64,000 nt of DNA from Pyropia yezoensis (Eukaryota; Rhodophyta; Bangiophyceae; Bangiales; Bangiaceae): assembly GCA_009829735.1 (NCBI GenBank), contig CM020618.1, positions 19,515,346 to 19,579,345 of the forward strand, given 5' to 3'. Below, piece by piece: positions 45,218-58,775 of the stretch (its first letter is position 1; each line of letters starts with the position of its first letter). A model generated the notes under the pieces. It was given only the letters and a program-made list of their open reading frames with translations, did no database searches and was not told the origin of the DNA. A program made the translations under genes and the position numbers.

Positions 45218-48200
45218 TTACAGTAGGCGTCGTCGCCTCATGTACGGCATGAGGAGTTGGCGGGGTATATTCGCCGCCTGTTCCCAGGTGGGTGAGTCGT
45301 ATCCGACCCACATAACCTTGACGTACCAGGGTCCTGGTATGTCCGGGTCGGTGTGTCCGACCACGCTCTCTACTTGGTATGGAATCCCATCCGGTCCCAC
45401 CGGGTCATCCGACCGGTGGGTTGTAAGAGCATCATGTAGCAACCCAGCCGGTACCGGCTGAGGCTGTTCCGGCTTCGGAGCAGGTGTGACATCATTCATA
45501 CTGATGCGTTGGATCTCCGTATTGGAGTGTAAGATAACAGAGTGGTCATCTCTGTGGAGGATCTGGTACGGTCCCTTGACCGGTTGCATAAGCTTGTTCC
45601 CTCGGAACTTCTGGTGTCTGATATAGACCCAGTCACCTGTTACCAGGGTTGCATTGCGCACCCGTAGTCGGGCGTCGAAGTTCTTCTTGTATCGAAGTTG
45701 TGTTCTGTCAAGGGCACCCTTGAGCTTAGGAATCATCCACGATAGCTTGGCCAACCAAGCTAGGTGGATGCGTTCGGCGGGCCGGCCCTTCGGTGTATCA
45801 TACCGAGTGCACCTGCCTGGCGGCAGCGTCAGGTTACCGACGCCTAGTGGCATGACCCACTCCAGCGGAGCAATGTTTGTGCTCCGATGTGGCCTGGCAT
45901 TGTATGCCAGGGTGAGTACGGACAGAAGCCTGTCCCAAGTGTTCGTGTGCTCGGCCACGTAGCACTGTAGCATCTTGACGATGGTGCGGTTGAACCGCTC
46001 CACCTGCCCGTTGGACTGCGGGTGGTAGTCGGATGCCCGACGTGGTTCGATACCGAACATGCCCAGGACCTTAGTGCAGAATGCCGACGTGAGGTTTGCT
46101 CCGTTATCGGAGAGGAGTTGCTTCATGACTCCGTATGCACTGATCCAGTGGTCAACCACTGCGTTCATGATCGTGTATGCCGTATCATTCGGGATGGCTG
46201 CCGCTCGTGACAGCTTGGTGAATCGGTCAGACATGACCAGGATGTACCTGTTCCCTTCTTCCGTTACCGGAAGTGGCCCGAGTATGTCGATAGCGACTTG
46301 CTCGTTGGGCCCATCGGGTGGGAATAGCTTCATGGCAGACGCCTGCCTATGTAGACTCATGCGGTTACGCGCACAGGGGTGGCATCCCCTTACGTGGTCG
46401 ACCACGTCGACGGCCATTGCTGGCCAGTAGAAGAACCTTCGCATTGCTGCGAACATACGTGAACCCCCCGGGTGTCCGGCTGTAGGGTTCTCATGTTCTC
46501 GTTCCATGACGGCTTGCCGTAAGGACACGGGAACCACGACTTGATGTCGTCCATCGGCGGGTGCCCGCCGGTATATGAGTCCGTCTTCGTTCTCGGAGAA
46601 GATGCCGGCCGTACCGGCCAGGAGGTTAGCACGATGACGTCTACAGTCATCGTCGTTGGCCTGTGCCTCGCGGAAGTCCGCGAGGGTCAATGGGCACGCA
46701 AGGTGTGCCATGGTATGGTCAGCCATACCCTGGGTAGCATTACCCACCATGCACACCGGTACTACCGGGATGTCCTCGTCCACCGGGCGGGTATCCCCGC
46801 TCGGGGTGTCGAGTCGAGACAACGCGTCTCCGAGGTGGTGGGTTGACCCAGCCTTATACACCGTGCGGTAGTCGTGCTCGGCCATCTTCAGCCTCCATCG
46901 GGCTAGCCTCCCATGGCTATCGGAATCCTTGTCACCAAGGTTGAGGAGCCATCGTAGGGGTTCGTGGTCGGACCTCACGATGAACCTGGAGCCCTCCAGG
47001 TATGGACGGAGCAGTTGCACTGCCCATATTACTCCGAGGCATTCACGCTCGGTGGCACTATAGTTCCGCTCAGCCGGGTTGAGTGTCCGGCTGAAGTACC
47101 CTACCGGACGTAGGTCCGGGATAACGTTATCGGTACCGATCAACGTCTCTCCCTGTAACAGGGTGCATCCCACTTGTGTATCACACGCATCGACATCGAT
47201 GACGAAGGTACCCCGTCTATGCGGTAACGCAAGGACGGGTGGGGCTAGTAGGGCTCGCTTCAGCGACTCGAATGCCTCCTCTTCGCTAGGCGAAGGGGGT
47301 TGGAGTACCTTGGGTAAGGTACTGCTCGTAAGAACCGTTAACGGTTTAGCTATCCGAGCGAAGTCCTTGACGAACCGTCGGTATACATTGCACATTCCCA
47401 GGAAGCTCTTGAGCTGCGTCTGGGTGTTAGGGAACCGGGCATCCCGGAGTGCCCGGGTATTGGCTTCGAGTACCCCTAGTTTACCAGGGGTTATCTGGTG
47501 GCCCAGATATTCGACCGTCTGTTGGAAGAAGGCGCACTTCTTCAGACGCAGGGTTACCCCGGCGTTCCTCAAGAGGGTGAGTACCTCGTCAACATGTTGT
47601 ACAAGGTCATCCATGTTACGCGAGAAGACGATGACGTCATCGAGGTACACTAGGCAGTTACGCCACTTCACCCCGACAGTATGATGTCGATAGCCCGCTG
47701 GAATGTAGCGGGGGCGTTGGACAATCCGAAGGGCATCCTTAGGAACTCGTACACTCCACTGTGACAGACGAATGCCGTCTTGGGGATATCCTCGTCCGCC
47801 ACCGGGATCTGCCAGTATCCGGCATTGCAGTCGATGGTGGTAAACACCGTAGCCTCCCCCAGGGAGTCGATGCATTCATCCATCCTTGGTAAAGGGTATG
47901 AGTCCTTCTTGGTAACCAAGTTGAGGCGTCGATAATCGATGCAAAACCGAGGGGTTTGATCCTTCTTCGGCACAATAACGACTGGGGCACCCCATTCCGA
48001 CATCGAAGGTCGGATCACCTTAGCTTCACTCATCCTCTTCACTTCTCCATCAACGATCTCTCGTTGCATAGGTCCCGCTCGGTGCGGTTGTGAGCGGGCG
48101 GGTCGTGCGCCTGGTACCAGGTCTATACGATGTTGGGTTGCCCCAATGGTCCCCAAGGCCCCGCCTGTCCACATAACGTCATGCTTTCTTAGCATCCGTC

Positions 48201-49382
48201 GTACCCCTTCGGCTACTGAAGGGGGAAGGTGGTCGAGGTCAGCCTCGGCCAGTGCCTTCAAGGCCTCTTGGTCCTTTGGCGGCAGGTCCGCCGGAGCCGC
48301 CGATGGGTTAGGTTCCCGTCATCAGGTTGCTGTCGCTCGGTGGTCTCGGCGACCGCCAGTACTTCAAGTGGTTCCACTTGACCTTCCTTATCAGGGGTAA
48401 GGATATCTCCTTCGTAGAGTTCGGCAATCCCGAGGATAGTTCCCTTCGGGAGGGTGACTGCCTTACGGCGGTAGTTCGCCATCACTAGGAGGGACGACCC
48501 TCCTGCTGGGAGGTCTATGAGACCGTTGGCCATGGTCAACCCATGGCGCTTGTACGTCCGTAGGTTGGACTGGACTCTGCAGATGCCTGCGAGGTCGCAG
48601 TTAACCGGGAGGACTGTCTCTGACAACGGCTCAAAGCGAGTTCGCTTGGCCAACCGAAGTGTCTTCGGCTCGACGCTTGCGTACACCTCAGCCACGTTAA
48701 CGTGGCTTCCTTGTAGCGTCAGGTCCCTGACGATAGCCGTGTGTCCTCGCTTCGTCCCGTCGGCTTCTTGAAGCTCGACGGTCCTCCGGCCTGGCCGGAT
48801 TGCATCAACGTGAACGTTGATGAAGGTGCACCCCAGTATGCAGGGCACCGATAGCGTTTCACATACCAGGAAGTCAACTTCCGTGGTGAGATCCCCGATG
48901 GTAACCTGCAGCGACATCGCTGCGGTCGTACGAATGAGTCGACCATTCGCGTCCTTGATGGTGGGTCCCCGAGTCACTCTGACTCGTGGAAGCCACTTGT
49001 CCGGGAGGGTATCCTTCCGGATAAGGTTGGGTCCAGCCCCTGTGTCCAGTACAGGGTAGTACGATCGTGTCGACTGGGGGTCAACCCCCAGTGTGGCTGA
49101 TACCTTGAAGTTCTCCAAGGTAAACAACACATGTCCTACACCGATATCCGGTGTAGCTCGGGCATCCTGAACAGGGCCCTTGTCTGGTTCAACGTGAAGG
49201 GGCTTCCCGTCCTCTCCTCCCAACCTCGGAGGTTGGTCATCAATCCCCTGACGCCGTGTCGTCGGGGCCGGAAGGTGTACCCGGGGGTTGATGCGGCGTC
49301 GGCTCAACCGCGCTCTCCGTGGGGCTTTCCCCGCGGTACTCCGGGGTGGCTTGCTTGGGTGACCCCAGCGCCCCCCGGTCAT
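45218..49382 (-). CDS. pol region, copy D1 (family D): protease, RT, RNase H, integrase, chromodomain
   Basis: Order on the minus strand: aspartic protease (LDTGAG), reverse transcriptase (YLDD box, FCIDYRRLN, PLPRMD), RNase H (VIDVDA, then SDHEPLRWLL), integrase and chromodomain. The integrase has an HHCC zinc region around HPGG to CHPCARNR and a DDE core with AIDILGPLP, SDNGANL and NGQVERFN. The C-terminal chromodomain reads KVMWVGYDSPTWE. The region is broken, with about two breaks. The family assignment is secure. Confidence 0.92.
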
Positions 49383-51570
49383 CCTTCCTCTTACTCGTTT
49401 CCCGCCCTTGGTAGGGTGCTGTCCGCCGGGACATCCGGCTGAGGAGGTGCCCCCTCGACGGCCAGTACTCCACCTGGAGCTGGCTGCCTACCCGGTGCGG
49501 GTCCGGGTGCTCGGGGGGGATACCCCCCGGTGGATGCCTTGCGTTGCGCCGCTGCCTGCCGAGACTCCTCGGGGATGAGTGGGCAGGAAGACACCCAGTG
49601 CTGGGGATCCCCACACAACATACATCCGGACGTGCCGGTCCCCCCTTGAGGTCGCATCGGGGTAGCCCCGTAGCTACGGTTGCCTCCCTCGGGCGCCCGA
49701 GTGCCTGCTCCCTGGTAGGCCTTGGGTCCTTGGGTCAACCGGAACATGGACTCCCCCAACCGGTTGGGTCGGCCCGCAATCTGCGGGGGTGCCTCCGTGC
49801 GCACCGCCCATGTTGGCAAGGGTTGGTGAGGGTTACCCGTCACCGGGGAGTACCCCGTAGTCCGCACATACGGGACGCGCCGTCCCGTTCCTTCGTTGAC
49901 CTGGAACTGGGTTCCAGCCGGGGCGATGTACGCTACCGTACCATGTTCATCAATCACCGGCGTCGCCGGTAGCAACAGGTGGCCCTGTTGGTCGACTAGA
50001 GGGTCACCCTCACCAATAGGGGTATGTTCGGTCGCCACCAGTACTGGTGCGGCCTTACGTTCCACCTTCTCTTGCCTCGGTACCGGGGTAAGACTGGGCT
50101 TGCCTCCCTCACCCTTGGGCTTCGGGGCCAAGGCACACTCCGGGTGTAGAACCCGGTAGGCGTCCCCTAGGGACTTGCACATATGCATCAGTCGACTGAA
50201 GTTCGTCCGTGCCGTGTTGGCGCCCCGTGCGGATATCCGCACGTAGTTGGGTACTCCTGCGAACAGGATGGCCGTAGCTCCCCTTCTCCGAGGAGCTTCC
50301 CCAGCTCGTAGTCGAGCTCTTGGATCCGGCGTCCAAACATCTCCTCATCCTCCCAGGACTGGGCGGTGGCAGTGCGAAGGGCCCGATAGTGGTCCTCGCA
50401 CTTGTCCTCACTGAGGTAGCTGCTCAGCAGCTCCTTCAATATCCCACGGTAATCCATGGGGGTGGCCGCGACCCTCATTCCCGGCATCGGGGATGCCTGG
50501 CGAAGAATGCCTCGCACCCGTTCATCAACAAAGAACGGGAGGATCTCCAGGGCCAGCCCCTCGTTAACGAGCGCCTTGTCTGCGGCTGCCTTGAAGCTAG
50601 TCAAGAAGCCGATGACTGCCAACGGGCGTCCGTTCGGCCCCCCGAACATAGGGACTCCCTTCATAAGGGTCTGCATAGAGCGGATCGCCCGATGCGACGT
50701 ATTACGCATCGATTCCGATACGGTGGTAGAGCGGTCCTCCAAACGATAACGTTCCGGAGTAAGAACCGACCGGAAGACCTCGTTGACGATCTCCGTGTCA
50801 GCGTCCTGGATATCCAGTCGCTTAGCCAGTTGATGAGCGAACTCATCGGACTCCATCCGCTTCAGTAGGCTCGCAGTTACCTGCGCGGTCATAGCTTCCA
50901 CCACTGAAGATGGTACTTCAGGCGTCGGCACCTCGGGAACCCGAGTTGCCGGCCTCCTTCGTCGTGGGGGTACTGCGAGAGGGTACCCCCTCCCCAATAA
51001 CCGACTCTTCCCCGGCGTACGTATCCGCCGGGTCGTGTCCGCGGAGTCCGCTTCGGGTGCTCCGAGCGTATCGCTCCGTGTGACTCCGTTCCAACTCTGC
51101 CGACGAGTCGGACCCATACCCATTGTGTCCGGGGGTTGTCCAGGAGTAGCAACACCGGGGTTGACCCTGGTGGACTCCGAAAGTAGTCCGGCCGGTTCGA
51201 ACCGTACCGGTGTGGGAGGAACACGACGGGGTCCCGTCGTGTGCCGTGTTGACATCAACACTGCCATTGCGTCCTCCGTCCGATCTTGACGGGCGTCGAG
51301 CCCGGAAAACCGGGCCTCGATGCGGGCCAATGATGCCATCAGGGAATCCCCTGGTGAAGGAGGCGGCGGAGTGAGGTCGGTCGACGACAGTTGAGGCGGG
51401 CCCCCGCCTCCTGCCGTCCGAGCCGTGCCAAACGTCGATCCGGCACCGGAAAGCATTGGCGTCTCAATGTTATCGATCGGGTTCCCGATCCCGGTTCCCG
51501 TAGTCACCTCCGGGGTCGGCGTCGACGCCGATCCGTCATCTTGAACGTTCCCCGTCTCTTGGGTAGACAT
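49240..51570 (-). CDS. gag region, copy D1 (family D)
   Basis: It starts at the ATG at 51570 (MSTQETG). It has a low-complexity N-terminal third, a helical capsid-like middle, and a CX2CX4HX4C zinc knuckle (CMLCGDPQHWVSSC, near 49610). Its end overlaps the start of pol in another frame, as is common in this group. It is broken at about two places. Confidence 0.88.
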
Positions 51571-51692
51571 GGTCACAATCAGTCAACCGACGTATCAATC
51601 ACCACGAACAAGAGAGCGAGGGGGTAGATTGGGGAGAGTAACAGTAGATCACAGTCACAGGTAAATCTCACACATCGATCAGGTCGCAACAC

Positions 51693-52192
51693 NNNNNNNN
51701 NNNNNNNNNNNNNNNNNNNNNNNNNNNNNNNNNNNNNNNNNNNNNNNNNNNNNNNNNNNNNNNNNNNNNNNNNNNNNNNNNNNNNNNNNNNNNNNNNNNN
51801 NNNNNNNNNNNNNNNNNNNNNNNNNNNNNNNNNNNNNNNNNNNNNNNNNNNNNNNNNNNNNNNNNNNNNNNNNNNNNNNNNNNNNNNNNNNNNNNNNNNN
51901 NNNNNNNNNNNNNNNNNNNNNNNNNNNNNNNNNNNNNNNNNNNNNNNNNNNNNNNNNNNNNNNNNNNNNNNNNNNNNNNNNNNNNNNNNNNNNNNNNNNN
52001 NNNNNNNNNNNNNNNNNNNNNNNNNNNNNNNNNNNNNNNNNNNNNNNNNNNNNNNNNNNNNNNNNNNNNNNNNNNNNNNNNNNNNNNNNNNNNNNNNNNN
52101 NNNNNNNNNNNNNNNNNNNNNNNNNNNNNNNNNNNNNNNNNNNNNNNNNNNNNNNNNNNNNNNNNNNNNNNNNNNNNNNNNNNNNNNNNNNN
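51693..52192. other. Assembly gap of exactly 500 N
   Basis: A round-number gap of unknown true size. By comparison with D2 and D1, it should contain at least the rest of the D1 leader and 5' LTR and the antisense ORF and 3' LTR of D2. Any frame read across it is an artefact. Confidence 0.98.
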
Positions 52193-52210
52193 TCGGTGTC
52201 GGTTGGGTTG

Positions 52211-55200
52211 TTACAGTAGGCGTCGTCGCCTCATGTACGGCATGAGGAGTTGGCGGGGTATATTCGCCGCCTGTTCCCAGGTGGGTGAGTCGTATCCGAC
52301 CCACATAACCTTGACGTACCAGGGTCCTGGTATGTCCGGGTCGGTGTGTCCGACCACGCTCTCTACTTGGTATGGAATCCCATCCCGGTCCCACCGGGTC
52401 ATCCGACCGGTGGGTTGTAAGAGCATCATGTAGCAACCCAGCCGGTACCGGCTGAGGCTGTTCCGGCTTCGGAGCAGGTGTGACATCATTCATACTGATG
52501 CGTTGGATCTCCGTATTGGAGTGTAAGATAACAGAGTGGTCATCTCTGTGGAGGATCTGGTACGGTCCCTTGACCGGTTGCATAAGCTTGTTCCCTCGGA
52601 ACTTCTGGTGTCTGATATAGACCCAGTCACCTGTTACCAGGGTTGCATTGCGCACCCGTAGTCGGGCGTCGAAGTTCTTCTTGTATCGAAGTTGTGTTCT
52701 GTCAAGGGCACCCTTGAGCTTAGGAATCATCCACGATAGCTTGGCCAACCAAGCTAGGTGGATGCGTTCGGCGGGCCGGCCCTTCGGTGTATCATACCGA
52801 GTGCACCTGCCTGGCGGCAGCGTCAGGTTACCGACGCCTAGTGGCATGACCCACTCCAGCGGAGCAATGTTTGTGCTCCGATGTGGCCTGGCATTGTATG
52901 CCAGGGTGAGTACGGACAGAAGCCTGTCCCAAGTGTTCGTGTGCTCGGCCACGTAGCACTGTAGCATCTTGACGATGGTGCGGTTGAACCGCTCCACCTG
53001 CCCGTTGGACTGCGGGTGGTAGTCGGATGCCCGACGTGGTTCGATACCGAACATGCCCAGGACCTTAGTGCAGAATGCCGACGTGAGGTTTGCTCCGTTA
53101 TCGGAGAGGAGTTGCTTCATGACTCCGTATGCACTGATCCAGTGGTCAACCACTGCGTTCATGATCGTGTATGCCGTATCATTCGGGATGGCTGCCGCTC
53201 GTGACAGCTTGGTGAATCGGTCAGACATGACCAGGATGTACCTGTTCCCTTCTTCCGTTACCGGAAGTGGCCCGAGTATGTCGATAGCGACTTGCTCGTT
53301 GGGCCCATCGGGTGGGAATAGCTTCATGGCAGACGCCTGCCTATGTAGACTCATGCGGTTACGCGCACAGGGGTGGCATCCCCTTACGTGGTCGACCACG
53401 TCGACGGCCATTGCTGGCCAGTAGAAGAACCTTCGCATTGCTGCGAACATACGTGAACCCCCCGGGTGTCCGGCTGTAGGGTTCTCATGTTCTCGTTCCA
53501 TGACGGCTTGCCGTAAGGACACGGGAACCACGACTTGATGTCGTCCATCGGCGGGTGCCCGCCGGTATATGAGTCCGTCTTCGTTCTCGGAGAAGATGCC
53601 GGCCGTACCGGCCAGGAGGTTAGCACGATGACGTCTACAGTCATCGTCGTTGGCCTGTGCCTCGCGGAAGTCCGCGAGGGTCAATGGGCACGCAAGGTGT
53701 GCCATGGTATGGTCAGCCATACCCTGGGTAGCATTACCCACCATGCACACCGGTACTACCGGGATGTCCTCGTCCACCGGGCGGGTATCCCCGCTCGGGG
53801 TGTCGAGTCGAGACAACGCGTCTCCGAGGTGGTGGGTTGACCCAGCCTTATACACCGTGCGGTAGTCGTGCTCGGCCATCTTCAGCCTCCATCGGGCTAG
53901 CCTCCCATGGCTATCGGAATCCTTGTCACCAAGGTTGAGGAGCCATCGTAGGGGTTCGTGGTCGGACCTCACGATGAACCTGGAGCCCTCCAGGTATGGA
54001 CGGAGCAGTTGCACTGCCCATATTACTCCGAGGCATTCACGCTCGGTGGCACTATAGTTCCGCTCAGCCGGGTTGAGTGTCCGGCTGAAGTACCCTACCG
54101 GACGTAGGTCCGGGATAACGTTATCGGTACCGATCAACGTCTCTCCCTGTAACAGGGTGCATCCCACTTGTGTATCACACGCATCGACATCGATGACGAA
54201 GGTACCCCGTCTATGCGGTAACGCAAGGACGGGTGGGGCTAGTAGGGCTCGCTTCAGCGACTCGAATGCCTCCTCTTCGCTAGGCGAAGGGGGTTGGAGT
54301 ACCTTGGGTAAGGTACTGCTCGTAAGAACCGTTAACGGTTTAGCTATCCGAGCGAAGTCCTTGACGAACCGTCGGTATACATTGCACATTCCCAGGAAGC
54401 TCTTGAGCTGCGTCTGGGTGTTAGGGAACCGGGCATCCCGGAGTGCCCGGGTATTGGCTTCGAGTACCCCTAGTTTACCAGGGGTTATCTGGTGGCCCAG
54501 ATATTCGACCGTCTGTTGGAAGAAGGCGCACTTCTTCAGACGCAGGGTTACCCCGGCGTTCCTCAAGAGGGTGAGTACCTCGTCAACATGTTGTACAAGG
54601 TCATCCATGTTACGCGAGAAGACGATGACGTCATCGAGGTACACTAGGCAGTTACGCCACTTCACCCCCGACAGTATGATGTCGATAGCCCGCTGGAATG
54701 TAGCGGGGGCGTTGGACAATCCGAAGGGCATCCTTAGGAACTCGTACACTCCACTGTGACAGACGAATGCCGTCTTGGGGATATCCTCGTCCGCCACCGG
54801 GATCTGCCAGTATCCGGCATTGCAGTCGATGGTGGTAAACACCGTAGCCTCCCCCAGGGAGTCGATGCATTCATCCATCCTTGGTAAAGGGTATGAGTCC
54901 TTCTTGGTAACCAAGTTGAGGCGTCGATAATCGATGCAAAACCGAGGGGTTTGATCCTTCTTCGGCACAATAACGACTGGGGCACCCCATTCCGACATCG
55001 AAGGTCGGATCACCTTAGCTTCACTCATCCTCTTCACTTCTCCATCAACGATCTCTCGTTGCATAGGTCCCGCTCGGTGCGGTTGTGAGCGGGCGGGTCG
55101 TGCGCCTGGTACCAGGTCTATACGATGTTGGGTTGCCCCAATGGTCCCCAAGGCCCCGCCTGTCCACATAACGTCATGCTTTCTTAGCATCCGTCGTACC

Positions 55201-56378
55201 CCTTCGGCTACTGAAGGGGGAAGGTGGTCGAGGTCAGCCTCGGCCAGTGCCTTCAAGGCCTCTTGGTCCTTTGGCGGCAGGTCCGCCGGAGCCGCCGATG
55301 GGTTAGGTTTCCCGTCATCAGGTTGCTGTCGCTCGGTGGTCTCGGCGACCGCCAGTACTTCAAGTGGTTCCACTTGACCTTCCTTATCAGGGGTAAGGAT
55401 ATCTCCTTCGTAGAGTTCGGCAATCCCGAGGATAGTTCCCTTCGGGAGGGTGACTGCCTTACGGCGGTAGTTCGCCATCACTAGGAGGGACGACCCTCCT
55501 GCTGGGAGGTCTATGAGACCGTTGGCCATGGTCAACCCATGGCGCTTGTACGTCCGTAGGTTGGACTGGACTCTGCAGATGCCTGCGAGGTCGCAGTTAA
55601 CCGGGAGGACTGTCTCTGACAACGGCTCAAAGCGAGTTCGCTTGGCCAACCGAAGTGTCTTCGGCTCGACGCTTGCGTACACCTCAGCCACGTTAACGTG
55701 GCTTCCTTGTAGCGTCAGGTCCCTGACGATAGCCGTGTGTCCTCGCTTCGTCCCGTCGGCTTCTTGAAGCTCGACGGTCCTCCGGCCTGGCCGGATTGCA
55801 TCAACGTGAACGTTGATGAAGGTGCACCCCAGTATGCAGGGCACCGATAGCGTTTCACATACCAGGAAGTCAACTTCCGTGGTGAGATCCCCGATGGTAA
55901 CCTGCAGCGACATCGCTGCGGTCGTACGAATGAGTCGACCATTCGCGTCCTTGATGGTGGGTCCCCGAGTCACTCTGACTCGTGGAAGCCACTTGTCCGG
56001 GAGGGTATCCTTCCGGATAAGGTTGGGTCCAGCCCCTGTGTCCAGTACAGGGTAGTACGATCGTGTCGACTGGGGGTCAACCCCCAGTGTGGCTGATACC
56101 TTGAAGTTCTCCAAGGTAAACAACACATGTCCTACACCGATATCCGGTGTAGCTCGGGCATCCTGAACAGGGCCCTTGTCTGGTTCAACGTGAAGGGGCT
56201 TCCCGTCCTCTCCTCCCAACCTCGGGGGTTGGTCATCAATCCCCTGACGCCGTGTCGTCGGGGCCGGAAGGTGTACCCGGGGGTTGATGCGGCGTCGGCT
56301 CAACCGCGCTCTCCGTGGGGCTTTCCCCGCGGTACTCCGGGGTGGCTTGCTTGGGTGACCCCAGCGCCCCCCGGTCAT
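52211..56378 (-). CDS. pol region, copy D2 (family D)
   Basis: It has the same domain order and motifs as D1 pol: LDTGAG protease, YLDD reverse transcriptase, RNase H, HHCC/DDE integrase, chromodomain. The frame is open over almost the whole length, with about one break. It overlaps the end of gag by about 140 bases in a different frame, so expression would need programmed frameshifting or re-initiation, both known in Ty3/gypsy elements. Confidence 0.93.
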
Positions 56379-58569
56379 CCTTCCTCTTACTCGTTTCCCG
56401 CCCTTGGTAGGGTGCTGTCCGCCGGGACATCCGGCTGAGGAGGTGCCCCCTCGACGGCCAGTACTCCACCTGGAGCTGGCTGCCTACCCGGTGCGGGTCC
56501 GGGTGCTCGGGGGGATACCCCCCGGTGGATGCCTTGCGTTGCGCCGCTGCCTGCCGAGACTCCTCGGGGATGAGTGGGCAGGAAGACACCCAGTGCTGGG
56601 GATCCCCACACAACATACATCCGGACGTGCCGGTCCCCCCTTGAGGTCGCATCGGGGTAGCCCCGTAGCTACGGTTGCCTCCCTCGGGCGCCCGAGTGCC
56701 TGCTCCCTGGTAGGCCTTGGGTCCTTGGGTCAACCGGAACATGGACTCCCCCAACCGGTTGGGTCGGCCCGCAATCTGCGGGGGTGCCTCCGTGCGCACC
56801 GCCCATGTTGGCAAGGGTTGGTGAGGGTTACCCGTCACCGGGGAGTACCCCGTAGTCCGCACGTACGGGACGCGCCGTCCCGTTCCTTCGTTGACCTGGA
56901 ACTGGGTTCCAGCCGGGGCGATGTACGCTACCGTACCATGTTCATCAATCACCGGCGTCGCCGGTAGCAACAGGTGGCCCTGTTGGTCGACTAGAGGGTC
57001 ACCCTCACCAATAGGGGTATGTTCGGTCGCAACCAGTACTGGTGCGGCCTTACGTTCCACCTTCTCTTGCCTCGGTACCGGGGTAAGACTGGGCTTGCCT
57101 CCCTCACCCTTGGGCTTCGGGGCCAAGGCACACTCCGGGTGTAGAACCCGGTAGGCGTCCCCTAGGGACTTGCACATATGCATCAGTCGACTGAAGTTCG
57201 TCCGTGCCGTGTTGGCGCCCCGTGCGGATATCCGCACGTAGTTGGGTACTCCTGCGAACAGGATGGCTCGTAGCTCCCCTTCTCCGAGGAGCTTCCCCAG
57301 CTCGTAGTCAAGCTCTTGGATCCGGCGTCCAAACATCTCCTCATCCTCCCAGGACTGGGCGGTGGCAGTGCGAAGGGCCCGATAGTGGTCCTCGCACTTG
57401 TCCTCACTGAGGTAGCTGCTCAGCAGCTCCTTCAATATCCCACGGTAATCCATGGGGGTGGCCGCGACCCTCATTCCCGGCATCGGGGATGCCTGGCGAA
57501 GAATGCCTCGCACCCGTTCATCAACAAAGAACGGGAGGATCTCCAGGGCCAGCCCCTCGTTAACGAGCGCCTTGTCTGCGGCTGCCTTGAAGCTAGTCAA
57601 GAAGCCGATGACTGCCAACGGGCGTCCGTTCGGCCCCCCGAACATAGGGACTCCCTTCATAAGGGTCTGCATAGAGCGGATCGCCCGATGCGACGTATTA
57701 CGCATCGATTCCGATACGGTGGTAGAGCGGTCCTCCAAACGATAACGTTCCGGAGTAAGAACCGACCGGAAGACCTCGTTGACGATCTCCGTGTCAGCGT
57801 CCTGGATATCCAGTCGCTTAGCCAGTTGATGAGCGAACTCATCGGACTCCATCCGCTTCAGTAGGCTCGCAGTTACCTGCGCGGTCATAGCTTCCACCAC
57901 TGAAGATGGTACTTCAGGCGTCGGCACCTCGGGAACCCGAGTTGCCTGGCCTCCTTCGTCGTGGGGGTACTGCGAGAGGGTACCCCCTCTCCCAATAACC
58001 GACTCTTCCCCGGCGTACGTATCCGCCGGGTCGTGTCCGCGGAGTCCGCTTCGGGTGCTCCGAGCGTATCGCTCCGTGTGACTCCGTTCCAACTCTGCCG
58101 ACGAGTCGGACCCATACCCCATTGTGTCCGGGGGTTGTCCAGGAGTAGCAACACCGGGGTTGACCCTGGTGGACTCCGAAAGTAGTCCGGCCGGTTCGAA
58201 CCGTACCGGTGTGGGAGGAACACGACGGGGTCCCGTCGTGTGCCGCGTTGACATCAACACTGCCATTGCGTCCTCCGTCCGATCTTGACGGGCGTCGAGC
58301 CCGGAAAACCGGGCCTCGATGCGGGCCAATGATGCCATCAGGGAATCCCCTGGTGAAGGAGGCGGCGGAGTGAGGTCGGTCGACGACAGTTGAGGCGGGC
58401 CCCCGCCTCCTGCCGTCCGAGCCGTGCCAAACGTCGATCCGGCACCGGAAAGCATTGGCGTCTCAATGTTATCGATCGGGTTCCCGATCCCGGTTCCCGT
58501 AGTCACCTCCGGGGTCGGCGTCGACGCCGATCCGTCATCTTGAACGTTCCCCGTCTCTTGGGTAGACAT
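56236..58569 (-). CDS. gag, copy D2 (family D)
   Basis: A single open frame of about 777 codons from the ATG at 58569 (MSTQETG). Residues 1-220 are rich in Thr/Pro/Gly/Ser. About 230-470 is helical and capsid-like (for example the block around RAIRSMQTLMKGVPMFGG). A CX2CX4HX4C zinc knuckle (CMLCGDPQHWVSSC) begins at about residue 653, followed by a Pro-rich basic tail. This is the most complete gag in the window. Confidence 0.93.
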   Translation of the reverse strand: MSTQETGNVQDDGSASTPTPEVTTGTGIGNPIDNIETPMLSGAGSTFGTARTAGGGGPPQLSSTDLTPPPPSPGDSLMASLARIEARFSGLDARQDRTEDAMAVLMSTRHTTGPRRVPPTPVRFEPAGLLSESTRVNPGVATPGQPPDTMGYGSDSSAELERSHTERYARSTRSGLRGHDPADTYAGEESVIGRGGTLSQYPHDEGGQATRVPEVPTPEVPSSVVEAMTAQVTASLLKRMESDEFAHQLAKRLDIQDADTEIVNEVFRSVLTPERYRLEDRSTTVSESMRNTSHRAIRSMQTLMKGVPMFGGPNGRPLAVIGFLTSFKAAADKALVNEGLALEILPFFVDERVRGILRQASPMPGMRVAATPMDYRGILKELLSSYLSEDKCEDHYRALRTATAQSWEDEEMFGRRIQELDYELGKLLGEGELRAILFAGVPNYVRISARGANTARTNFSRLMHMCKSLGDAYRVLHPECALAPKPKGEGGKPSLTPVPRQEKVERKAAPVLVATEHTPIGEGDPLVDQQGHLLLPATPVIDEHGTVAYIAPAGTQFQVNEGTGRRVPYVRTTGYSPVTGNPHQPLPTWAVRTEAPPQIAGRPNRLGESMFRLTQGPKAYQGAGTRAPEGGNRSYGATPMRPQGGTGTSGCMLCGDPQHWVSSCPLIPEESRQAAAQRKASTGGYPPEHPDPHRVGSQLQVEYWPSRGHLLSRMSRRTAPYQGRETSKRKDDRGALGSPKQATPEYRGESPTESAVEPTPHQPPGTPSGPDDTASGD

Positions 58570-58775
58570 GGTCACAATCAGTCAACCGACGTATCAATCA
58601 CCACGAACAAGAGAGCGAGGGGGTAGATTGGGGAGAGTAACAGTAGATCACAGTCACAGGTAAAATCTCAACACAATCGATCAGGTCGCAACACCACGAG
58701 TACAAGAAAAGGACCGGATCCCTATCCGTGTGCCAGGGCCGAAGACGGCGTCACCACAAGGGTGACGGAAACCCG

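Larger units (their letters stand above)
41361..51692 (-). mobile_element. Ty3/gypsy family D, minus-strand copy D1
   Basis: Fossil. Reading on the minus strand: leader (cut by the N gap), gag, pol, a long antisense ORF, polypurine tract, and 3' LTR at 41361-41723. The 5' LTR must lie in the gap. The element is broken at about four places. It is otherwise almost identical to copy D2 over the shared region, so many differences may be sequence errors near a contig end. The 3' LTR differs from the D2 5' LTR at about eight of 363 positions, consistent with recent activity of the family. Confidence 0.9.

Noticed and set aside
51579-56378. A minus-strand frame of about 1600 codons running across the N gap
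   Set aside because: The part inside and beyond the gap is an artefact of undetermined bases. Only the pol part is real.
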